From a virus: a DNA stretch of 64,000 nt. This document shows positions 42,520 through 50,162 of the stretch, in pieces. The notes beneath the pieces are model-generated. The model was not told where the DNA came from. It worked only from the letters and a program-made list of their open reading frames with translations, and did not search any database. The position numbers and the translations under genes are program-made. Location: the IMG/VR virus record IMGVR_UViG_3300040771_000271, positions 1-64,000 of that record; one strand, 5' to 3'. The first letter of the stretch is position 1. Every line of letters starts with the position of its first letter.

Positions 42520-45500
42520 TGGAAAAACCAATAAAAAGTTTAAATATTCCTAAAAAAGGAATGTCTAGAAAAAACCCTTTAGAATTAGAAAATACAGAAT
42601 ACTCCTTTGCAATGAATGCCAACTTGGAAAATTCATCAGAGGATTTTTTCAGTTTATCTAATGAGCAGAGTAATTTACTAGCAACTAGATTTAAATTAGG
42701 CTTTAAATTTATAGGGGGTAAAGTAGATATTGATTCAAGTACAACTTTTGTATTTTTAACAAATCCTATTACAGGAGAAGGAGAGTTTGGAAAACTTGAA
42801 GGATTTGAGAATAACATACAAATAGCTCAACCTCTTGAAAATACAGTACAACAACCATTACAAACTTACACCACGTTACTTAATGACGCTTGCAACAATG
42901 GATTTAATTTTAATATTAATTTCCCAATAAAAAAGTGCGCAATAAAAAATGAAAAAGGAGTAAAAATAATATATTTTACAGATAATAGAAATGAACCACG
43001 TTACATTGAAATAAACAAACTATCTCAATACATAAATAGTCAAACTATAAGTTGTGGAGAACCTGTAGAAGAAGTTAAATGCTTCAATGCAGACAAGATG
43101 AGGATCTTTAAAAAGCACGCTATACCTGACTTAACGCCAACATCAATAGATCAAGGAGGGAGTCTAACAGAAGGAAATTATCAATTCCTAATAGCTTATT
43201 CAGATGAAGCAGGAAATGAGTTATCTCAATATTACTCACTAACTCAACAAGTATCAATATTTGATGAGAACAATACAGTTCAGGAAGCTTCAAGTGAAGT
43301 ATCTGAAAGAACAAACTTTGCTATAAAATTAAAAGTAGAAGGTTTGGACAAACAATACACTCACTATAAGATTGCAGTTATACAGAATACAAATAACGCT
43401 CAAACTTATTTTATAGAGGGTTTACATACTATTGACGACAACAGTGTAGTTTATACAACTCAACAAAATAAAAAGGCAACCACTCTAGTTGAACTTTTAA
43501 AAGTAAACACAGAAGTAAAAAAAGCCGAAGCATTGGCAGTGTCTAATAATGCTTTATTTTTATATGGACTAGAATCAGAAAAGGAGTGGAATTTACAACC
43601 TGTAGTAAACTTTATAGGACAATTTGCTAAATGGCAAACTTCTATAGCTTCTGAAAATTTCTACGAAAGTGGAGTAAACAACGGCAAAAAAGGATATAAC
43701 AGAGATGAAGTATATCCTCTAGCAATACAGTTCCAAACAAATACAGGGTATAAAACACCCGTATATCCTTTAATAGGAAGACAAGCTACAGAAGAAGACT
43801 TAACAGAAGTAGCAAGTAATAATAAAGATAGGTTATCCATAGAAGCAAACAAAGTAAATTGTACAACTACAGATAGATTAAAAAGATGGCAGTTTTATAA
43901 TGATGCAAAAGAGACGGGTGTATGTTTAAATGAAAATGTTCCTACTACAACTATAATAGAATCAATTGAAAAAACTTCAACTATTGAAAATGTTGTAACT
44001 ATTCTAGGAGCGACTTTTTCACTTTTTGACACACAAGAATATGAAAACCTTTCAGAACTTATTGAAGACAGTTTTGAAGAATGTTTTGAATATCCTTTTT
44101 GTGAATATCTAGATATTACAGACTATACAAATCAAAACAGTGTGCCTATATTTGATTCAGAATGTTCTGCACCAATATTATTATCTGAAAAATTATCTTT
44201 AAAAACAATTACAGGAGAAAATTCAGAAAAAATACCGAGTATATTCCCTTTAGATTATGCTAAAATAATACCTTTAAATTATTGTCAGGTCTCCGCTACA
44301 AGTCAAGTTGATGGAGCTCTAGTAAAAGATGAAGAGTTTAGGGAGTTGTACACTAAAGACATAGCATTTATTAATAAATTTGTATATAAAAGAGAGTCTG
44401 TATTCTCAAACACTATATGTAATACTCCAGAAGATATACAAAACATATCTGCAAATACACCTCCCCTATCTAGTCAGTACTTTATGTACTATGGAGCAAA
44501 CACTTCAAGCGAATTACAGACAACAAAAAATGCAACGTCTTTATCATCAGAATTTACAAATAAAATACATAAAGGGGCTTTATGGTACAAGGGAAACTTT
44601 GTAACTAAACAAGAATTAATTTTAGAAGTAACAAAACAAAAATTACCAGAAACACCAACAGATAGCATTTCTTCAGGAACTTTAGTAAGATTATCCCTTT
44701 ATAATAACTGTGGAACAGCAGCACCATTATATAGTCAAATTGTAGATTTATCAGAAGGAGAACAATACAAATTAAGGTTATCGGCAGGAAGCTTATTTAT
44801 AAAAGTAGGTGATAATGCAGAAACTAATTTAGGAGTATATAATAGTACAACTTTTATAGTAGCTATTGATTGTCCTATAAGACAAGTCACAGGGCAAGAT
44901 GATGTAACTAGATTTATAGTAGCTCCAACTAAAGGTTGTTTTTCTGTAGTGACTAGAGATATAACTTACAGCAGAGTTGATGTTACGTACACATCAATAG
45001 TTTTAAACAAAAGACAAACTTATACTTCAGAATGTAGTTTTGAATTACCACAAGTTCAAAATTGTATATCTTTACCTTATAAGAAAGGAACTTTTGCTTA
45101 CGTAGAAAGTTTAGAGACCTATCCAGACAATATAGAATTGTATAATTCTAAAGTATTAAATATACAACCTCAAGATTTTTCAGATTTAAATGAGAGGTTA
45201 GAATTTGAAGATTACTTTACCAATGGAACTATTTCAGGTAATTATAATTTAGTAGATAGTACAGATTTTAGATGTGAGCCTATAAGACATTTTAAGTTTC
45301 CAGATAATAAGGTAGCACCTTTTATGTGGGATAACCCACTTTCTAGTTTTTCAGCAAGTACTATATTTCCTTTAGGTATAACTATTGATGAGAAAGTTAT
45401 TAACACTTTTTTAAAAATTGCGGTAAAAAATAAATTAATAACTCAAGAACAAAAAGATAGTGTAGTTAGTTATGAAATATTTAGAGGAGATAGAACAGCT

Positions 45501-48203
45501 AATAAAAGTATAGAAGCCTCAGGGTATCTATTTGATATGAGAAAGTATCAAGAAGATAACAAAGATATATTATACTCTAACTATCCTTATAATGATTTAG
45601 GTGCAGATAAGTTAAACTTAAATGATAATAATTCTTTAATATCACACAATAGTCAAAGTAACTATAACTTCACATTTCACTCACCAGAAACAGATTTTAA
45701 GAAATTAACAGTACCTTCTGAATTAAAAGTGGAAGGATATATTTTTGGAAAATCCAGTGGTAATTTTGTGGACGTACACGATCATCCTAAATGGGTAATA
45801 TTAGGCAGAAAGGCAAAATCAACAGCAACAACTTTAGCAATAATAGAAGCTGCTTCTGAATTAGCTATACGTATAGCAGAATCTGGAGAAAATTTTAGAG
45901 TTACTTTTGGACTTTCTAACAGTGTTAATGTTGGAGGTATAATATTAGCTACAATAGCAGCCACAACTACAGCCTTAAGATCAGTTTCTCAAATAGGTAG
46001 ATACAGATATGAGTGGCTAAAAACGTTTAAAGATTTAGGAAGCCCTAAAAACTTTGCTTATAAGTACTCTTCTAAAGGACACTATAACTACATTAAAACA
46101 CTGCAAGAAGAAGGAGATGTTTTAAGAAGTATAAATATTGGTAAAAATTTAAAATCAGGTAATTACACCACAGTTAATGAAACAGATGGAGAAAAGTTAG
46201 AAATAAATAATTTAGACAGAGAACACAGCACATTTATATCTTTAGGAAAAGATTTCCCCTTAACTTGGGAAGAAGAGTACAGAGGATATGATAACGGAAA
46301 CTTAAATAGAAATCTTTCTAGCTTGACTTACGGCAGTGAATCTAATTCAGAAATTGAAGGTAGGAGTAATGACATAATCAAAAATATTGCTTCACCTTAC
46401 GTAAAATTAAAAAATTATAATCCTGCACAATATGGGAGTATAAATAGCATTTCTTGGATTAATACAGGATACAGAGGAGATTTAAAAAATCCTTCTAGTA
46501 ACTGTATAAGTATTCTTGGAGGAGATACTTTTATAACAAGGTATCACTTAAAAAGAAAAATGCCGTTATTTGTAACTGACGCTATGGGAATAGCTTCCCT
46601 AACACCATTCGACTACAGAAAATATACAAACATAGGAAGAAAAGCAAGATTTTTTGGTGATTATGAAATAACAGGAGATTTTAGCAGAGGTAATATTATA
46701 TTTCCAGATTTTGACAGTAGTTATAATTTTGATAGTTTAGCAGGTAATAGAGATATGTATGTAAAACCACCAAGTAAGTTTTATTTATATTACTACGGAA
46801 TACCTGGAATGCTTACAGAAACAGAAATTAATACTAACTATAGAGCCGCAAGGAAAGAGCCTGAAAATGATTTCTACCCTAACATAGGGGATCATGTAGA
46901 TTGGACTCAAGAGAATAATGTATCAATAAAAAAACCAAATACATTTTTTTACAACGAACAATATAAAAAACAGGCAGTACAACTATTTTATAAAACAACT
47001 CCAAATAATTATACAACTTTTGAAGCAGAAAGACAGTCAAAAAGTCCTAATGGGGTAAGATATAGTTTGCAAGACAATTCAGAAACAGGTCAAGCTGATC
47101 CGTGGCTAGTTTTTAGAGCAAATGATTTCTACGAGTTTCCTACACCGTATGGTAAATTAAAGGAGTTAAAAGGGATAGAAAACGAAGTAATACTAGGTAG
47201 GTTTGAAAATACTGTAGCATATTTTAATTCAACCGATATAGCAGTACAAGGAGTTTTTCAAAATGACAATGTTTTTGGAAATACTGGTATTTTCACTAGA
47301 AATAAGCCTAGAACCTATTTTCAAACAGAATTAGGATTTGGAGGGACTCAAAGTTCAGAAAGTGTATCTTCAGAGTATGGGCATTTCCATGTGGATGCAA
47401 AAAGAGGGCAAGTTATGCAAACAGTTGGTGGTAAAACTCCAGTTGAAATATCAGGTTATGAAAGTAATCTAAGAAATTGGTTTAAGGAGCACTTACCATT
47501 TAAGATAGGAATAAAGGGAGTAGACACAGATAATGCTTGTAATGGTATAGGTATCACTATGGGATGGGACAGTAGGTTTAATAGAATGTTCTTAACTAAG
47601 AAAGACTACCTACCATTAAATGATTGTATAGAATACTCTAAAGAAGAGGGATTTTTATTTAATCAATCTAAGTGTGGAATTATTCCAGCAGTAATAGAGT
47701 GCCCTTCAGATTACATATATAACTCACAAACACAAATGTGTGAAAAAGTAGTTGTTAGTGGTAGCTTATGTCCTAGTGGTTACATATATGATGAACAAAA
47801 TCAAACATGTACCTTATTAACAACTACATTAGCTGATTGCTCAGTAAATCTTAATTTTATAACAGGTTTATCAGAAGGCTCTTCTCTAGTTACCACTAGC
47901 TTTTTAGATAAAACTACTCAAGAAATAAAGTGTATAATGCAAAATTCAGAAGCGAAAGCTATTACTAATACATCATTTGAAATAAATTCATTACCTTTAC
48001 AAGTAGGGCAACAATTATATTTTGGATTAAGTCCAATAACTTTAACAGGAATTGTATATACTTCAGATATAAATGGAATTCAAAATACAACTGTGATAGG
48101 TGGTGGAGGAGGAATATCATTGCCTAGTACTTCTGTAGCTGTAACGTTAAATTTAGGAGTAGTTCAATCAATAACTTTATTTAGTAATTTATCACCCTGT
48201 TAA
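42519..48203 (+). CDS. muzzle (tail-tip/tail-stabilisation) protein, crAss-like, major part, 1894 aa
   Basis: The 1894-residue protein begins MEKPIKSLNIPKKGMSRKNP. NTEYSFAMNANLENSSEDFF, SLSNEQSNLLATRFKLGFKF and VFLTNPITGEGEFGKLEGF form the N-terminal signature of the crAss-like Tstab/muzzle family. The protein is beta-rich throughout, with Cys-rich modules near the C-terminus (CPSDYIYNSQTQMC and CPSGYIYDEQNQTC, about 1725-1760). It would close the tail and form the exit channel. The usual C-terminal domain of the family appears as a separate gene downstream (48213-49148), so the gene seems split. Confidence 0.85.
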   Translation: MEKPIKSLNIPKKGMSRKNPLELENTEYSFAMNANLENSSEDFFSLSNEQSNLLATRFKLGFKFIGGKVDIDSSTTFVFLTNPITGEGEFGKLEGFENNIQIAQPLENTVQQPLQTYTTLLNDACNNGFNFNINFPIKKCAIKNEKGVKIIYFTDNRNEPRYIEINKLSQYINSQTISCGEPVEEVKCFNADKMRIFKKHAIPDLTPTSIDQGGSLTEGNYQFLIAYSDEAGNELSQYYSLTQQVSIFDENNTVQEASSEVSERTNFAIKLKVEGLDKQYTHYKIAVIQNTNNAQTYFIEGLHTIDDNSVVYTTQQNKKATTLVELLKVNTEVKKAEALAVSNNALFLYGLESEKEWNLQPVVNFIGQFAKWQTSIASENFYESGVNNGKKGYNRDEVYPLAIQFQTNTGYKTPVYPLIGRQATEEDLTEVASNNKDRLSIEANKVNCTTTDRLKRWQFYNDAKETGVCLNENVPTTTIIESIEKTSTIENVVTILGATFSLFDTQEYENLSELIEDSFEECFEYPFCEYLDITDYTNQNSVPIFDSECSAPILLSEKLSLKTITGENSEKIPSIFPLDYAKIIPLNYCQVSATSQVDGALVKDEEFRELYTKDIAFINKFVYKRESVFSNTICNTPEDIQNISANTPPLSSQYFMYYGANTSSELQTTKNATSLSSEFTNKIHKGALWYKGNFVTKQELILEVTKQKLPETPTDSISSGTLVRLSLYNNCGTAAPLYSQIVDLSEGEQYKLRLSAGSLFIKVGDNAETNLGVYNSTTFIVAIDCPIRQVTGQDDVTRFIVAPTKGCFSVVTRDITYSRVDVTYTSIVLNKRQTYTSECSFELPQVQNCISLPYKKGTFAYVESLETYPDNIELYNSKVLNIQPQDFSDLNERLEFEDYFTNGTISGNYNLVDSTDFRCEPIRHFKFPDNKVAPFMWDNPLSSFSASTIFPLGITIDEKVINTFLKIAVKNKLITQEQKDSVVSYEIFRGDRTANKSIEASGYLFDMRKYQEDNKDILYSNYPYNDLGADKLNLNDNNSLISHNSQSNYNFTFHSPETDFKKLTVPSELKVEGYIFGKSSGNFVDVHDHPKWVILGRKAKSTATTLAIIEAASELAIRIAESGENFRVTFGLSNSVNVGGIILATIAATTTALRSVSQIGRYRYEWLKTFKDLGSPKNFAYKYSSKGHYNYIKTLQEEGDVLRSINIGKNLKSGNYTTVNETDGEKLEINNLDREHSTFISLGKDFPLTWEEEYRGYDNGNLNRNLSSLTYGSESNSEIEGRSNDIIKNIASPYVKLKNYNPAQYGSINSISWINTGYRGDLKNPSSNCISILGGDTFITRYHLKRKMPLFVTDAMGIASLTPFDYRKYTNIGRKARFFGDYEITGDFSRGNIIFPDFDSSYNFDSLAGNRDMYVKPPSKFYLYYYGIPGMLTETEINTNYRAARKEPENDFYPNIGDHVDWTQENNVSIKKPNTFFYNEQYKKQAVQLFYKTTPNNYTTFEAERQSKSPNGVRYSLQDNSETGQADPWLVFRANDFYEFPTPYGKLKELKGIENEVILGRFENTVAYFNSTDIAVQGVFQNDNVFGNTGIFTRNKPRTYFQTELGFGGTQSSESVSSEYGHFHVDAKRGQVMQTVGGKTPVEISGYESNLRNWFKEHLPFKIGIKGVDTDNACNGIGITMGWDSRFNRMFLTKKDYLPLNDCIEYSKEEGFLFNQSKCGIIPAVIECPSDYIYNSQTQMCEKVVVSGSLCPSGYIYDEQNQTCTLLTTTLADCSVNLNFITGLSEGSSLVTTSFLDKTTQEIKCIMQNSEAKAITNTSFEINSLPLQVGQQLYFGLSPITLTGIVYTSDINGIQNTTVIGGGGGISLPSTSVAVTLNLGVVQSITLFSNLSPC

Positions 48204-48212
48204 AAAGTAACT

Positions 48213-49148
48213 ATGGCTTGTAACTGCCCCAATATAAATTGTACTCAAGAAACTATAAATAGTATAGTATACTGTAATTGCACAACTACTATACAAAATA
48301 TATCTTGTCCAGAAGGTTGTGACACAGTGATACTACCTAACGGAAACGCTGTATGTGAATGCATAGAAAGTGTTGAACCTACAGTAACTGAAATAAAAAT
48401 ACCAATAGAACTTACAAATCCTATATATTTTAAGGATGTAAGTTTTACAGTAGCTTATAGTCCTGTATTAGAAAAGTGGATAAGTTATTATAGCTTTGCT
48501 CCAAACTATTATCTAAATCATCAAAACTATTTCCAAACAGGAATAAACAATTCAAACACTTCTTTTGAAAAAGGGTTGTGGAGTCACTTACTAACAAATC
48601 AATCTTATCAAGTTTTCTATGGTAAAAAGTATCCTTTCATAATAGATTACACAACAAAAACAGCATTAACTTCAAAAGTTGTAAACTCTATAAACTTTAA
48701 TCTAAATACTAGAAGATACCACGATGAACATGATTGGGCAGAAATAGAAAATAAACCTATGTCAGCTATAACAATATATAATAATTTAGCTAACAGTGGT
48801 GAGTTAAGACTTGTAAATAATACAGGACAAACAAGTCTTATAAACAAGTATCCCAAAACCGCAATAAATGGTAAAAGTCAAGAAATATTAACAACTCATA
48901 AAGAAGAGCAATGGTTTGTAAATTACTTTTATAATAGAGTTGTAGACAATAATCAAAACAAGCCATTGTGGCTATGGGATGAAAATCAAATAAATAAAAC
49001 TATAAATACAAATGTAGTAAAGTTTAAAGGAAAATCGGTACTTGAGAACATAAAAGGTATGTTTGCAAATGTAAGATTAACTCAAGATGTAGAAACACAA
49101 TTCCAATACGTTTACAGGTTTGGAGTAGCTAATGAAAAACCAGAATAA
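48213..49148 (+). CDS. split-off C-terminal domain of the muzzle family, 311 aa
   Basis: The 311-residue protein has a Cys-rich N-terminus (ACNCPNINC, SIVYCNCTT, ISCPEGCDTVILPNGNAVCE), then FKDVSFTVAYSPVLEKWISY, YSFAPNYYLNHQNYF and GLWSHLLTNQSYQVFYGKKY. These are the strand motifs of the C-terminal portion of crAss-like muzzle/Tstab proteins (known of the family, recalled). In this phage it is a separate gene, 9 bases after the 1894-residue gene. The two may act as one fused unit with an interface made by the Cys-rich ends. Confidence 0.75.
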   Translation: MACNCPNINCTQETINSIVYCNCTTTIQNISCPEGCDTVILPNGNAVCECIESVEPTVTEIKIPIELTNPIYFKDVSFTVAYSPVLEKWISYYSFAPNYYLNHQNYFQTGINNSNTSFEKGLWSHLLTNQSYQVFYGKKYPFIIDYTTKTALTSKVVNSINFNLNTRRYHDEHDWAEIENKPMSAITIYNNLANSGELRLVNNTGQTSLINKYPKTAINGKSQEILTTHKEEQWFVNYFYNRVVDNNQNKPLWLWDENQINKTINTNVVKFKGKSVLENIKGMFANVRLTQDVETQFQYVYRFGVANEKPE

Positions 49149-49330
49149 TGAGGTACAAAGAATATAAAGAGGGAGGAAAAACTTCAGGAGATAAAAAAGT
49201 ATATGCTTACAACTATTATCTTAAAAAAGGAGTGCCTGCAATACAAGCTGCAGGTATTGTTGGGAACTTAGCTGCGGAATCAGCCTTTGACACAACAGTT
49301 GTAGGTAAGGCTGATAGCAAGCAAATATAA
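49148..49330 (+). pseudogene. truncated phage-lysozyme gene (N-terminal fragment), 60 aa
   Basis: The 60-residue frame begins MRYKEYKEGGKTSGDKKVYA, followed by YNYYLKKGVPAIQAAGIVGN and LAAESAFDTTVVGKADSKQI. The GVxxxQAAGIVGNxxxES segment is the start of the phage tail lysozyme family (Phage_lysozyme2). The domain stops just where the GIY-YIG gene begins (one base later), and the rest of the lysozyme does not follow. The same MR[FY]KEYK-x-GG N-terminus begins the intact protein at 50152. A disrupted remnant, possibly still translated. Confidence 0.75.
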
Positions 49331-49331
49331 A

Positions 49332-50162
49332 ATGGTAGTAGTTTATAGACATATTAGATTAGATACTAATGAAGTTTTTTACATTGGTATAGGAGCAAAG
49401 GAAATAAGAGCTTATGCAACAAAAGATAGGAGTAATTGGTGGAATAATATAATATCAAAAACTCTTTATGAAGTTGAAATAATTTTTGAACATGAAGACT
49501 ATGAATTTATCAAAGAAAAGGAGAAAGAGTTTATAAAATTATATGGTAGAAGAGATTTAGGATTAGGCACTTTAGTAAATATGACAAATGGTGGAGAAGG
49601 AACAATAGGTGTAGAGATAACTGAAGATCAAAGAGCAGTTAGGAGAGATCAAATGATGGGTTGTAAAAATCCTTTTTATGGTAAAAAACATACTGAAGAG
49701 ACCAAAAAGAAAATAAGTGATGTAAATTCTAATGTAATAGTTTCACAAGAAACAAGAAGTAAATTGAGTAAAGCTTTAAAAGGACGAGAAGTTACATTAG
49801 AAGAGATGGAAAAGCGATACTCTAAAAATAATCATATTACTAGAGGTTGTTATCATATTATTACAGGGCAGTATTTTAAAAGTTTAGCGGAAGGATGTAG
49901 ATATTTTAAAATAGGATACAGAGTTGAAAAAAATAGAGTATTGCAAAAAGGTAGATATAGGTCTTTTGATTACGCTGAAAAAGATATTCGTAGTTCAGAG
50001 TTTACTTGCTTTGATGAAATTACCAATAGGAAGTTTAAGTCTTTAGCCGAAGCATGTAGAGAGTTAGGCTTAAACTATAATCAAACCCGAAAAAAATATA
50101 AAAGTGGTTTAATAAGAATTAAAAGTATATCTGAAATAAAACAAAATAAAAATGAGGTTTAA
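49332..50162 (+). CDS. GIY-YIG homing endonuclease with NUMOD modules
   Basis: The 276-residue protein has VYRHIRL and VFYIGIGA (GIY-YIG strands, about 4-22), AYATKDRSNWW, then NPFYGKKHTEETKKKISDVN (NUMOD3). Two C-terminal NUMOD1-like units follow (YHIITGQYFKSLAEGCRYFK; FDEITNRKFKSLAEACRELG). It is inserted next to a truncated lysozyme gene and the next gene's start overlaps its stop. The presence of the endonuclease explains the truncation: homing or its imperfect repair may have deleted the recipient's remainder. Confidence 0.9.
   Translation: MVVVYRHIRLDTNEVFYIGIGAKEIRAYATKDRSNWWNNIISKTLYEVEIIFEHEDYEFIKEKEKEFIKLYGRRDLGLGTLVNMTNGGEGTIGVEITEDQRAVRRDQMMGCKNPFYGKKHTEETKKKISDVNSNVIVSQETRSKLSKALKGREVTLEEMEKRYSKNNHITRGCYHIITGQYFKSLAEGCRYFKIGYRVEKNRVLQKGRYRSFDYAEKDIRSSEFTCFDEITNRKFKSLAEACRELGLNYNQTRKKYKSGLIRIKSISEIKQNKNEV

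Noticed and set aside
42410-43314. Antisense frames inside the muzzle and ring genes (e.g. 135 and 64 residues)
   Set aside because: They lie entirely opposite well-supported late genes, are hydrophobic or low-complexity, and have no promoter.
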